Assembly: GCF_900109745.1 (NCBI RefSeq)
Contig: NZ_FOAV01000018.1
Span: 34,365-98,364, forward strand
Length of the DNA: 64,000 bases
Source: Roseateles sp. YR242
GTDB taxonomy: Bacteria > Pseudomonadota > Gammaproteobacteria > Burkholderiales > Burkholderiaceae_C
Direction: 5' to 3'
The translations under genes were made by a program, and so were the position numbers. Shown piece after piece: positions 44,148 to 52,416 of the stretch. Position 1 is the stretch's first letter. Every line of letters begins with the position of its first letter. A model generated the notes under the pieces. That model did no database searches. It was not told the DNA's origin and saw only the letters and a program-made list of their open reading frames with translations.

Positions 44148-44798
44148 CTACAACATGCCGGGACGAAACAATTGACGGCGACTGATGACCTGACCCGCCA
44201 CGACGAACACACCGTCACCGGTGTAGTGCAGGGTCTTCGGGTGCCGGGGCCGTGGCGCCACATGGGCCTTCACCACTTCAAAAATGAAGAAGTCATGGCG
44301 CTTGACCAGTGCCGTGTCGTGGAGCCGGCATTCGAAGTTGGCATGGCAGTCCGTCACCAACGGTGCCTTGACGACCTCGCCAGCGCCGCGTGCAAGGCCA
44401 AAGGCGGCAAACTTATCCACCTCGGCGCCGCTGCAGTTGCCGATACGCACAACCGTGTCGGTCAATGCGGTGGTGGGCAGATTGATGACACATTCCCGGC
44501 TGCGCCGGATCATCTCGTGGCTATGGTTGGCCGAGGAGATCACGCAGCCGATCAGCGAGGGCGTGAATTCCATGACCAGGTGCCAGCCCATGGTCATGAG
44601 GTTGTCCTGCCCGCGCCAGTGGGAGCTGACGAGCACGATAGGGCCGGGTTCAAGGTAGCGACGCACCTCGGAAACAGGCAGGTCCTGTTTGCGGGTGCGT
44701 GAAGCAGCGGCGCTTTGTGTCGGCGGGGAGGGGCGCTGCGGGCGGGGTGCTGTCATGGGAGGCCTGGGGGCGGGTTCTGACCCCGGGGCAATCGTCAT
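44148..44798 (-). CDS. Flavin reductase-like (FMN-binding split barrel) protein
   Basis: The 216-aa protein has an FMN-binding split-barrel domain after a Pro/Arg-rich leader of about 40 residues. PIVLVSSHWRGQDNLMTMGWHLVMEFTPSLIGCVISSANHSHEMIRRSRECVINLPTTAL is the flavin-reductase/DIM6 core. It could reduce flavin for a partner monooxygenase or act as a flavoprotein itself. The start could also be ATG 44756. It lies 36 bp downstream of the SDR stop, perhaps in one transcript. Confidence 0.88.
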   Translation of the reverse strand: MTIAPGSEPAPRPPMTAPRPQRPSPPTQSAAASRTRKQDLPVSEVRRYLEPGPIVLVSSHWRGQDNLMTMGWHLVMEFTPSLIGCVISSANHSHEMIRRSRECVINLPTTALTDTVVRIGNCSGAEVDKFAAFGLARGAGEVVKAPLVTDCHANFECRLHDTALVKRHDFFIFEVVKAHVAPRPRHPKTLHYTGDGVFVVAGQVISRRQLFRPGML

Positions 44799-44834
44799 GC
44801 CGCCGATGGCCGTTCTCCCCGCCCCCGGTCACCC

Positions 44835-45599
44835 TTACACCTGCACCATGCCACCATCGACGAACAGCTCGATGCCGGTGACGAAGGAGGAGTCCTCCGA
44901 TGCGAGGTACACCGCTGCCTTGGCAATGTCTTCCGGCTGTCCGATGCGGCCGATCGGCAGCTGGCCGGTCAGGTAATCCAGCAGGCCTTGTTGCTGCGCC
45001 TGGTCCGGACCCGCCAGTTCTACCAGGCCGGGCGTGTGGATCGGGCCGGGCGAGAGTGTGTTGACGCGGATGTTGCGGCCCTTCAGGTCCAGCACCCAGC
45101 TGCGGGCCAGATTGCGCACCGCCGCCTTGGTGGCGCTGTAGATGCTGAAGTTGGCGGTGCCCATGCTGCTGGTGGTGGAGCCGGCCAGGATGACGGAGGC
45201 ACCGTTGGTGGCCTTGTCCAGCAGCGGCAGCGCCTTCTGCACCGTGAACACCACGCCCTTGACGTTGCGGTTGAAGGTGTCGTCGAAGTGCGCTTCGCTG
45301 ATCTCGCCCAGCGGCACCATGCCGCCACCGCCGGCGTTGGCATAGAGCACGTCAATACGCCCGTGCGCCGCGCGGACCTGTTCGTAGAGGCGGTCCAGAT
45401 CGTCCAGGCGGGTGGAGTCGGCCTGCACGCCCGTGGCCTTGGGGCCGATGGCTGCAACGGCGGCGTCCAGCTCCGGCTTGCGGCGGCCCGTGATGTAGAC
45501 GTGGGCGCCTTCGGAAGCGAAAGCCTTGGCGGCGGCCAGGCCGATGCCGGAGGTACCACCCGTGATGACAGCGACCTTGCCTGCGAGTTTGTTGCTCAT
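44835..45599 (-). CDS. SDR-family oxidoreductase
   Basis: The 254-aa short-chain dehydrogenase shows [19 protein letters not shown] (cofactor loop), VLYANAGGG, the catalytic serine in GSTTSS and YSATKAA (Y-x-x-x-K). The C-terminus is [13 protein letters not shown]. It is close in style to SDRs that LysR regulators control from the opposite strand. It starts at ATG 45599 and is divergent from the LysR gene. The spacer carries two matched inverted repeats and a 9-bp tandem repeat. The flavin reductase follows. Confidence 0.93.
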   Translation of the reverse strand: MSNKLAGKVAVITGGTSGIGLAAAKAFASEGAHVYITGRRKPELDAAVAAIGPKATGVQADSTRLDDLDRLYEQVRAAHGRIDVLYANAGGGGMVPLGEISEAHFDDTFNRNVKGVVFTVQKALPLLDKATNGASVILAGSTTSSMGTANFSIYSATKAAVRNLARSWVLDLKGRNIRVNTLSPGPIHTPGLVELAGPDQAQQQGLLDYLTGQLPIGRIGQPEDIAKAAVYLASEDSSFVTGIELFVDGGMVQV

Positions 45600-45653
45600 G
45601 ATCTGTTCCAGAAGTCCTGAGGACTTGTTGATAGGGTGAGCGAAGCTTAAAAA

Positions 45654-45669
45654 ATTCATGAAAATGAAT
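45654..45669. promoter_or_regulatory. LysR-type inverted repeat, site 1
   Basis: ATTCAT-GAAA-ATGAAT is a 6-bp perfect inverted repeat with a four-base spacer, 55 bp upstream of the SDR start. The same half-sites recur at 45694-45709, starting exactly 40 bp away. It fits a LysR-family binding site between divergent regulator and target genes. Confidence 0.7.
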
Positions 45670-45693
45670 AAATACGCTAAGAGCTGCTTGTTA

Positions 45694-45709
45694 ATTCATG
45701 ATCATGAAT
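45694..45709. promoter_or_regulatory. LysR-type inverted repeat, site 2
   Basis: ATTCATGATCATGAAT is a perfect 16-bp palindrome with the same half-sites as site 1. The two centres are 40 bp apart, about four helical turns, so two dimers could meet on one face of the DNA as in tetrameric LysR complexes. The tandem repeat starts one base after it. Confidence 0.72.
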
Positions 45710-45710
45710 A

Positions 45711-45800
45711 ATCCGGTGCATCCGGTGCATCCGGTGCATCCGGTGCATCCGGTGCATCCGGTGCATCCGGTGCATCCGGTGCATCCGGTGCATCCGGTGC
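45711..45800. repeat. Ten perfect copies of a 9-bp tandem repeat
   Basis: The unit ATCCGGTGC is repeated ten times without a mismatch and is followed by a partial ATCGGGTTA. It lies between LysR site 2 and the LysR gene start. In one frame it reads (His-Pro-Val)n and is open, but the frame is short and joins nothing. Copy-number change would alter the distance between operator and LysR promoter by 9-bp steps. Confidence 0.9.
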
Positions 45801-45908
45801 ATCGGGTTAGGGTTGCTTCACCGCTTGTTCCTGAGTTTGCTCGGCGCCGCTTCCCTGGGCGTACGACGTTTCGCCACCCTTGTCTCCTTTCACTTCCTGC
45901 TGATGGCC

Positions 45909-46865
45909 ATGGATCAACTGCTTGCCCTGCGTGTCTTCGTTCGTATCGCCGAATCCGGCGGCTTCTCCAAGGCGGCTGACACGCTGAACGTGCCCCGTCC
46001 CACGGTGACCAAGCTCGTGCAGGATCTGGAACGCCATTTGGGCACCCGGCTGCTGCAGCGCACGACACGGCGGGTGAGCGTGACGCCTGAAGGTGCGGCC
46101 TATTACGAGCGGGCCCGGCGCCTGATTGCGGACCTGGAGGAGATGGACGAGCAGGCCGCACGCGCACGGGCACAGGCCAAGGGGCGCATCCGTGTGGATG
46201 TGGGTTCGGTGCTGGCGAACATGATCCTGATCCCGGCCCTGCCTGCCTTTCGGGCCCAACATCCCGAGCTGTATGTGGACCTGGGGGTGAGCGACCGGCC
46301 GATCGATCTGATCGGCGAAGGGGTGGATTGCGTGATCCGGGGCGGGGCGCTGGCGGACACGTCGATGGTGGCGAGGCGGATCGCCACGCTCGATTGGGTG
46401 ACGTGCGCGAGCCCGCTGTATCTCAAGGCACGTGGGGTGCCGAAACATCCGTCAGAGCTGCTGGTGCGTGAGGATGCGCCGGGCGTCAGTGGGGGCGTGC
46501 CGGGGCATGGGATCGCCGGGTATTTCTCATCGCTGACAGGGAAGGCGTTTCCGCTGGAGTTCCATCGGGGGGATGAGCACCTGTTGGTCAGTGGGCAAGC
46601 GGTGGTGGCGGTGAATGAGAGCACGGCGCATCTGAGTGCGTTGCTGTCTGGGGTGGGGGTGGGGCAGACGTTCCGGTTTGCGGCGAAGCCGCATCTGGAC
46701 AGTGGGCGTTTGCGGACAGTGCTGGACGATTGGACGCGGCCGGCACACCCCCTGCACGTGGTGTATCCGGCAGCTCGGCATCTGAGCGCGAAGCTGCGGC
46801 TGTTTGTGGATTGGGTGGCGGAGGTGTTTGCGCCGTTTGATGATCGGGCGGCGGGGGACCGCTGA
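45909..46865 (+). CDS. LysR-family transcriptional regulator
   Basis: The 318-aa regulator starts MDQLLALRVFVRIAESGGFSKAADTLNVPRPTVTKLVQDLERHLG, a standard LysR winged helix. The C-terminal inducer-binding domain begins about residue 90 (GRIRVDVGSVLANMILIPALPAFRAQHPEL). ATG 45903 is equally possible. Longer upstream starts run into the tandem repeat and are not likely. It is divergent from the SDR gene, its probable target. Confidence 0.93.
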   Translation: MDQLLALRVFVRIAESGGFSKAADTLNVPRPTVTKLVQDLERHLGTRLLQRTTRRVSVTPEGAAYYERARRLIADLEEMDEQAARARAQAKGRIRVDVGSVLANMILIPALPAFRAQHPELYVDLGVSDRPIDLIGEGVDCVIRGGALADTSMVARRIATLDWVTCASPLYLKARGVPKHPSELLVREDAPGVSGGVPGHGIAGYFSSLTGKAFPLEFHRGDEHLLVSGQAVVAVNESTAHLSALLSGVGVGQTFRFAAKPHLDSGRLRTVLDDWTRPAHPLHVVYPAARHLSAKLRLFVDWVAEVFAPFDDRAAGDR

Positions 46866-46929
46866 CCATCGATCTTCGATGTTTGAACTTCGGCCCCAAG
46901 CCCACCGAGTGCGTGAAGGCGCAGATGGA

Positions 46930-48567
46930 TCAACGGAGCTGTGTCGGTTCCAGCGTGATCAACACCAGGTCGTGGGTACGCAAGGGCAGCTGCTCCTGCC
47001 AACGCCCGTCACGCCCAACCTTGATTTCCAGATCGACTTCAGGGCGGTCAGCGGTGAGCACATGCAGTTGCCGGAGCTGTTCGTTGCTGAGCTCCGCCGG
47101 CTTGCGCATCTTCAGCCAGGCCGTGTGGGCGTCGTTGGCTTCGAAGCCGGTGCGATAGGTGCGGAGGCGGTAAGTGCCAGGCCGAAGTCCCTGCCAACGA
47201 AGAATGGCAGGGGCCAGGCGTTGCGCAGGACGAGGTTCGCTGAACCAGGGGCGGTTGCTGGTGTCCTGGTCCGGAAGGCGCCAGTCCCAGACGATGGTGG
47301 TCGTGCCGCCGTTGGCCGTCGCCGCCAGTGCGCCCGTGTCGTTCAGCGGAAGTTGCTGCCCCTGCAGTTGATGCAGGTACTTGTAGGCGAAGAACGCCGG
47401 CTTGCGTATGCCCTCCCGGGTCAGGAGCCCGAAGCCGCCATGAAATGGCGCAGGCGGAGGCCCGGCTTCTTCAAAGAGGTCGCTGTAGGTCCAGTAACTC
47501 ATGGCCTGGGCCAGACCCTGGGTCTGGCGGAGCTTCTCCAGGATGTAAGGAGCGCTCAGGTATGCGTCGTGAATGGGATCGCGCGGGTTGTAGCTGGTGC
47601 TCCACTCCGTGATGTAGAGCGGCAGGCCCGGGAAGGGCGATGCGTCGATCTCGCCGCGGACACGACGGACATCGCCCACGATGGCATCCGGAGAGCGCGA
47701 GAGCTTGTTGTCGTCATGGCCGAATTCGTCGAGGAAGCCGCCTTCAACGCCGTAGGTGTGGGTGGTGACAAAGTCCACCGCCACGCCCTCCGCCTTGCAG
47801 AACGCCAAAAAGGGCACCACCCAGGCAGCCCCCGCCGTGGACGGGCCACCCACGCGCAACTGCGGGTCCACCGCCTTGAGCGTGCGCGCCGTGTTGGCAT
47901 AGAGCGCGAAGTAGGCGGCCTGGTCGGCCTTTTCCCAGAAACCGTCCAGATTGGGTTCGTTCCAGACCTCAAACGGCCACCGCCGCACTTCGTCCGCACC
48001 ATAGCGCTCAAGCAGATGGCGAGCAAACGCGTCCACCAGCGCGGCCCAGGCGCTCGGCTCCGGGTGCGAGGTGTTGCCCTTCCAGTGGAAGATGGTCTGC
48101 GCCGACGTGGCCATGGCTTCCGGCGTGAACCCCAGTTCAACAAACGGGCGGATGCCCTTGGCCAGCAGGGCGTCGTAGAGCGCGTCAATGCGGCCGAAGT
48201 CGTAACGCAACCGGCTGTCCGGTTCGCGCACCACCGTCTTCAACGCATCATGGAAAACGGCATGAAAGCGGACATGGCGGAAGCCAAGCTCATCCACCGC
48301 CGTCTTCAACTGCGCCTGACTATCCGCCCGCGCCAGCGTGCCGGGGAAGTCCGCGCCCACCGCGAAATCAAAGCTGCGGTCCACCGCCGCGCCAGCCTTG
48401 CGCAGGTCCATGTCGATGTCCCGCGCGGACGTCCCCGCCGCCGAGGCAGCCGAACCCGGTGGGGGGGTGGGGGCTTGCGCGGCCACGTCGCCGGCGGCGG
48501 ACAGGCTCGCGCATGCAACCGATGCCCATGCCAGCTGCACGGCGCCGCGCCTCGTGAATGTCGGCAT
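46930..48567 (-). CDS. GH39-type beta-xylosidase-like glycosidase
   Basis: The 545-aa exported glycoside hydrolase resembles family 39. A signal peptide (residues about 1-31, ending VAAQA) precedes a (beta/alpha)8 barrel. The acid/base glutamate is in FEVWNEPNLDGFW and the nucleophile in LYITEWSTSYNPRDPIHD. GFGLLTREGIRKPAFFAYKYLHQL leads to the C-terminal beta-sandwich. It may remove xylose from xylan or from plant glycosides. It starts at ATG 48567, where the signal peptide begins. A symmetric operator-like site is found 78-98 bp upstream. Confidence 0.9.
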   Translation of the reverse strand: MPTFTRRGAVQLAWASVACASLSAAGDVAAQAPTPPPGSAASAAGTSARDIDMDLRKAGAAVDRSFDFAVGADFPGTLARADSQAQLKTAVDELGFRHVRFHAVFHDALKTVVREPDSRLRYDFGRIDALYDALLAKGIRPFVELGFTPEAMATSAQTIFHWKGNTSHPEPSAWAALVDAFARHLLERYGADEVRRWPFEVWNEPNLDGFWEKADQAAYFALYANTARTLKAVDPQLRVGGPSTAGAAWVVPFLAFCKAEGVAVDFVTTHTYGVEGGFLDEFGHDDNKLSRSPDAIVGDVRRVRGEIDASPFPGLPLYITEWSTSYNPRDPIHDAYLSAPYILEKLRQTQGLAQAMSYWTYSDLFEEAGPPPAPFHGGFGLLTREGIRKPAFFAYKYLHQLQGQQLPLNDTGALAATANGGTTTIVWDWRLPDQDTSNRPWFSEPRPAQRLAPAILRWQGLRPGTYRLRTYRTGFEANDAHTAWLKMRKPAELSNEQLRQLHVLTADRPEVDLEIKVGRDGRWQEQLPLRTHDLVLITLEPTQLR

Positions 48568-48644
48568 CCACTGTCTCCTTGACTGGATGCAGCGCGGCTG
48601 ATGCAGCACTGCGGCGGTCTATGAATTGACCGCTTGCAGTGATA

Positions 48645-48665
48645 TTAGTTCGGTGACCTTACTAA
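48645..48665. promoter_or_regulatory. Symmetric operator-like site before the GH39 gene
   Basis: The 21-bp site reads TTAGT-N2-GGT-N-ACC-N2-ACTAA: 16 of 20 arm positions are symmetric about a central base. It lies in an AT-richer patch 78-98 bp upstream of the GH39 start and looks like a GntR- or LacI-type operator. The regulator is not identified. Confidence 0.6.
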
Positions 48666-48739
48666 ATGACTGGAGCTAACCCTTGGCGGCCCATCCGCCC
48701 CCCGCCCGGCCCTGCCGGGATCGGACGGGCGCAGGCCGT

Positions 48740-49063
48740 TCACTGGTCCGGGTGCTGCATGAAACGGGCACGCTTGCGCAGACGCAGGTAGCCCCGCTTG
48801 CGCAGCTCCCGCACCAGCGGATAACTGCCCAACGCGCCGATTGCGGCCGCGCCGCCCCAAGCCGGCACCGCCATCACAAAGGTGCCGAAGATCTCGGCGC
48901 CCTGCCCGCCAAAGGCCTCGGGCCACCAGCACATGGCGCCAAAAGCCGCCACGGCACAGGCCGCCGCAATGTTGATGACGCGCATCGGGTTCATGAAGCC
49001 GCCCAGCAAGGCGCCCGCCATGAAACCGCTGAAGATCCAGTGCTGAAGGTGAAACGCTGCCAT
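48740..49063 (-). CDS. Small membrane protein, hypothetical
   Basis: The 107-aa protein has three hydrophobic segments (about residues 9-25, 27-48 and 57-80) and an arginine-rich cytoplasmic C-terminus. I prefer this frame to an overlapping longer one because it gives a proper membrane protein with a good N-terminus (MAAFHLQHWIFSG). It lies 31 bp after the stop of the 168-aa hypothetical gene, so they may be one unit. Not recognised. Confidence 0.6.
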   Translation of the reverse strand: MAAFHLQHWIFSGFMAGALLGGFMNPMRVINIAAACAVAAFGAMCWWPEAFGGQGAEIFGTFVMAVPAWGGAAAIGALGSYPLVRELRKRGYLRLRKRARFMQHPDQ

Positions 49064-49094
49064 GGCAATACAAAAATGGTCGGTTGGCGTGTAC

Positions 49095-49601
49095 TTACTT
49101 GGCCGAGGCCTGCGTCAAGGCCTTGGCCAGGACTTCTGCGGCAGAAGCTACAACAAAGGCGGCCAGCAGTTCCGGGCTGGACTTGAACGTGTTCAGGTGG
49201 TCGTCCTGGCGCAGGTAGTCGATACCGGCCTGGAAGTGGGTGCGCACGCGGCGGTGAGAGCGCGCAATCGCGGTCTGGCCCACATCGATGTCCACGTCCT
49301 GCTCCTGCTCCAGGTCGATATCCATGAGGTCGCTGGCCACGGTGTCGGCAAACTCGGGATGCACATCACCCAGGCGGATCTCCTCCTCGCGGGTGGGCAG
49401 GCCGGACAGCACGATGGTGTCCACCAGCGCATTCAGGAGGTGCAGGCACTCATCCAGTTGGCCAATCTGCAGGCAGGCCTGTTCCATGGCGGATGCATAG
49501 TCGGCGTCACAGGCCAGGCGGACAGGGTCCACCGAGATGGCATGTTCCTTCAGCAGACTCTGGATCTTGACCGCCGTCTCGATGCGCGCCGCGAGTGTCA
49601 T
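49095..49601 (-). CDS. Soluble hypothetical protein
   Basis: The 168-aa, mostly helical, acidic protein has no signal peptide or membrane helix. The central part is rich in Asp/Glu (DVHPEFADTVASDLMDIDLEQEQDVDIDVGQ). No motif is recognised. It is the first gene of a possible pair with the small membrane protein. Confidence 0.6.
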   Translation of the reverse strand: MTLAARIETAVKIQSLLKEHAISVDPVRLACDADYASAMEQACLQIGQLDECLHLLNALVDTIVLSGLPTREEEIRLGDVHPEFADTVASDLMDIDLEQEQDVDIDVGQTAIARSHRRVRTHFQAGIDYLRQDDHLNTFKSSPELLAAFVVASAAEVLAKALTQASAK

Positions 49602-49812
49602 GGCCCAACCCCCGAATGTTTGAATGCCGTGACTATCTCGCGCAGGCGTTTCACACCCGTTTCCGGGCAGGCGGCCCGCCGTTGCGCGGCTGGCGGGAAG
49701 TCACCCCCGCCCGTTCGAACCGCCTCGTTACAGGTCACGAAACGCTGGTGAAACGGCTGTTACCGACACTTACGGCTGCTGCTTTTTTCCTCCCGCTGAC
49801 GCTTCCTGCCCC

Positions 49813-50406
49813 ATGAAAGACATCCAGACGACGTCCTGGTGCCGCTCCTTCGGCCGTGTGATCGCGCGGTCCATCGGACTCTCGGCCAAACCGTCTGCCG
49901 CAGCGCACACGCAGGCGTTTTCCACCACCCGCGCGCCGCTTGAAACGCCCCCTCCGGCGGCTCCAGCGGTTCCGGTGGCTCGGGCAGTGCCCGTGCAGTT
50001 GAATGCGTTGCGGGAGGCGCTGGATGCGAAGCCGGCGCTCAGAGCCCGGCATGCCCATCTGGTGTTGTTGGAATTCGCCTGTTCAACGAGCAGCGACGAC
50101 CCGTTCTCCCGCCTGCCAGCCCGTACGCTGGATGTGGCCATGAGGCAGCTGGAGGTGGCGGCGCGCCATTCGCCCACGCTGGATGTGCTGCGGCTTCAGC
50201 TAGACCGGCATCTGCAGCAGCGCCGCTCCCGGGTGGAGGCCGTTCTGGCTGCCGGAGACGCGGCGCTGGACAGCCCCGCCGTGGCACCGCTGGATGCACA
50301 GGACCGCGCCGCTGCCATGCCGCCCACCTGGCGCGACACCGTGTTCATGGACACCGTGCCCATGGATCACGAGGCCCAGTGGCTCGCGGAGCCGGCCTCC
50401 GCCTGA
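49813..50406 (+). CDS. Hypothetical protein
   Basis: The 197-aa protein has a Pro/Ala-rich N-terminal third and a helical middle (VQLNALREALDAKPALRARHAHLVLLEF, TLDVAMRQLEVAARHSPTLDVLRLQLDRHLQQRRSRVEAVL). The end resembles a linker (WRDTVFMDTVPMDHEAQWLAEPASA). There is no known domain. The stop codon lies within a 21-bp tandem repeat. It is convergent with the SARP-like regulator 34 bp away. Confidence 0.55.
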   Translation: MKDIQTTSWCRSFGRVIARSIGLSAKPSAAAHTQAFSTTRAPLETPPPAAPAVPVARAVPVQLNALREALDAKPALRARHAHLVLLEFACSTSSDDPFSRLPARTLDVAMRQLEVAARHSPTLDVLRLQLDRHLQQRRSRVEAVLAAGDAALDSPAVAPLDAQDRAAAMPPTWRDTVFMDTVPMDHEAQWLAEPASA

Positions 50407-50440
50407 GCGGAACCGGCCTCCGCCTGAGCGGAACCGGCCT
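50394..50440. repeat. 21-bp tandem repeat over the stop codon
   Basis: The unit GGCCTCCGCCTGAGCGGAACC is present twice in full (50394-50414, 50415-50435), then a partial GGCCT. The unit carries the TGA stop of the upstream gene, so the second copy repeats it out of use. No T-run follows. Confidence 0.75.
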
Positions 50441-52405
50441 TCAACCCAGCGTTGAACCGTCGCCCGGCCCCGGCGTTTCAGGCACCGAGCCGGGTTGACC
50501 GGCCAACTTGCGCTCATAAGCGGCCGCGCGTGTCATGTCGCTGGCCATGCGCCAGTGGTGAGCCAGTTCGCCTGCCGTGGCGCCATGGCGCTCCAGCACG
50601 GCGGCCACTTCCCCGTGCATGAACTGGCGCACCGTTTCCGGCACCGATTCATACACCACGGTTTCCAGCAGCGGGACCGCAAAGCCTTTGGCGTCGAACA
50701 CGCCGGCCAGCAGCAGTTCATTCCATTTCTCGGCCACGCGCCAGGAGGACAGCCCGGTGATGTCCGAGGCCATGCGCACCGAGAAACTGGCACCAGCCAC
50801 GCTCGCCAGTCGGGCCACGCCTTCGGCGGTGGAGCTGCAGGAGTTCAGCCGCTGCAGCAGCATGGAGCGCATGGCGGGCGTTGGCATGCCGTCCAGGCCG
50901 CCGTGGTCGTGGCAGGCCTGCAGCAGGCCCATCAGGATGGCCGGGGTGCCGCCACTGAGACGCACAGCCTCGTCCACCAGCGGAGCGGGGAGCGGCATGC
51001 CGTCTTCGGCCAGCATGCGGTGCACCGAAGCGGCGGTCAGCGCCGCTGGCTGCACCAGCTTCAGGCGGCCGGAGGCGGCCAGCTTCTCGCACAGCGCCCG
51101 TACCCGGCGGCGGGCCCGCATCGGGCGGTAGGCCAGCACGAAGTCGCACCAGGGCATCAGTTCGCCGCTGTCGGTGATCATGGTCGAGAGCACTTCCAGG
51201 CTCTCGTCATCACACAGGTGCAGATCGTCCACCATGATGGCGAAGTTCCGGCCAGGCTTGGTGAGCTGAATGATGTCGATCGCGGATTGCACCAGGGAGC
51301 GTGTGCTGCCTGGCGTCAGGTTGTCCCGGCTGTCCCGGCTGTCCCGCGCTGCGGAGGGTCCCAGCCGCTCCAGGAAGCGTTCCGCCACCGCCAGGTCGTC
51401 CGGGTTGTGGTCCGGCCGGGCGCGCGCCCGTTCGATCAGGTGGACGGCCGCGCGGTGGAAGGTGGCAAAAGGCCGCGCACTGTCGTGCTCGGTGATGCGC
51501 CAGTAGATGTCGCCGCGCTCGTTGGCCACATGCCGCAGCAGGGCCGACTTGCCCATGCCACTGGGGCCCTCGACGATGACAATGCGCCGCCGGCTGATGG
51601 CGCTGGTGATCTGCTCGATCTCCGCCTCGCGCTGGACCAGCCGCGCCGCTGCGGCGTCCGTCTGACCTTCGGCCCGGGAGCGCAGGATCTGCCGGTGCAG
51701 CTCCACCGTCGTACGGCTGGGGTGGGTGCCGAGCTGCTCGTGCAGTTCCTTGCGGCAGCGTTCGAACACGGCCAGCGCGGCGGAGCGGTCGCCCTTGGCT
51801 ACCAGCGCCTTCATCAGTTCCTGGTAACCGACCTCGCTCAACGGATTCAGGCCGATGAGCACCTCGGCCAGCGCCATGGCCTGGCTGAGGTCCCCGGCCT
51901 CGCCGGCACGTTCGAACCAGGCGATCAGGCTGCGGGTGAGCCGCTGCTCGACCTGGCCCCGCGCGGCGGCCAGCCAGGCGCCAGCCTCGGTCAGGCCTTC
52001 CGGCAACTCCAGGCTGGACAGCAACCGCAGGCCCAGCGGCCCGGATTCCAGGCAGCCCTGCACCCATCGGCTGTCCGGCGCATGCAGGTCCACGGTGATG
52101 TGGGGCGACAGCTCGATGACGTCCCCGGAGGTGAAGAGCTTCAGGTCAAAGGTCTTCTGGATGCGGTGCAGCAGCACCCGCAGGTTGGTGCGGGCCGTGC
52201 TGCCGGATTGCGGCCAGAACAGATCGGCCGCACGGGTGCGCGGAATGCCGCCTTCCAGGGCCACCATGGCCAGCAGCGTCGCCACCCGCGCATCGGTGAT
52301 GCGTGTGACGGTGCCGTCTTCCGTTCGGCACTCCGCCTCGCCCAGCAAGCGGATGCTGGCGTTGCGTTCGATGACGTCTTCCGACACGGGGTGTTCGCTA
52401 CGCAT
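50441..52405 (-). CDS. SARP/AfsR-like regulator with BTAD and AAA-type ATPase
   Basis: The 654-aa protein joins a winged-helix DNA-binding domain (about 15-100, with RAADLFWPQSGSTARTNLRVLLHRIQK) and a bacterial transcriptional activator domain (about 110-260). A P-loop NTPase follows with Walker A VEGPSGMGKSALLRH at about 277-291 and MVDDLHLCDDESLEVL as Walker B. The C-terminal 200 residues are helical with no clear TPR. This resembles AfsR/SARP or MalT-like activators, more common in Actinobacteria than here. It is co-directional with the DUF1631 gene, 11 bp apart. Confidence 0.88.
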   Translation of the reverse strand: MRSEHPVSEDVIERNASIRLLGEAECRTEDGTVTRITDARVATLLAMVALEGGIPRTRAADLFWPQSGSTARTNLRVLLHRIQKTFDLKLFTSGDVIELSPHITVDLHAPDSRWVQGCLESGPLGLRLLSSLELPEGLTEAGAWLAAARGQVEQRLTRSLIAWFERAGEAGDLSQAMALAEVLIGLNPLSEVGYQELMKALVAKGDRSAALAVFERCRKELHEQLGTHPSRTTVELHRQILRSRAEGQTDAAAARLVQREAEIEQITSAISRRRIVIVEGPSGMGKSALLRHVANERGDIYWRITEHDSARPFATFHRAAVHLIERARARPDHNPDDLAVAERFLERLGPSAARDSRDSRDNLTPGSTRSLVQSAIDIIQLTKPGRNFAIMVDDLHLCDDESLEVLSTMITDSGELMPWCDFVLAYRPMRARRRVRALCEKLAASGRLKLVQPAALTAASVHRMLAEDGMPLPAPLVDEAVRLSGGTPAILMGLLQACHDHGGLDGMPTPAMRSMLLQRLNSCSSTAEGVARLASVAGASFSVRMASDITGLSSWRVAEKWNELLLAGVFDAKGFAVPLLETVVYESVPETVRQFMHGEVAAVLERHGATAGELAHHWRMASDMTRAAAYERKLAGQPGSVPETPGPGDGSTLG

Positions 52406-52416
52406 GGCTGCCGGCT

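Noticed and set aside
45698..45979. Small open frame with (His-Pro-Val)n
   Set aside because: It comes only from the 9-bp repeat; it has no ribosome site of note, runs into the LysR coding start in another frame and has no sensible end.
48645..49073. Alternative 142-codon frame over the small membrane protein
   Set aside because: The other frame gives a coherent membrane protein; this one is Arg/Gly-rich and lacks domains.
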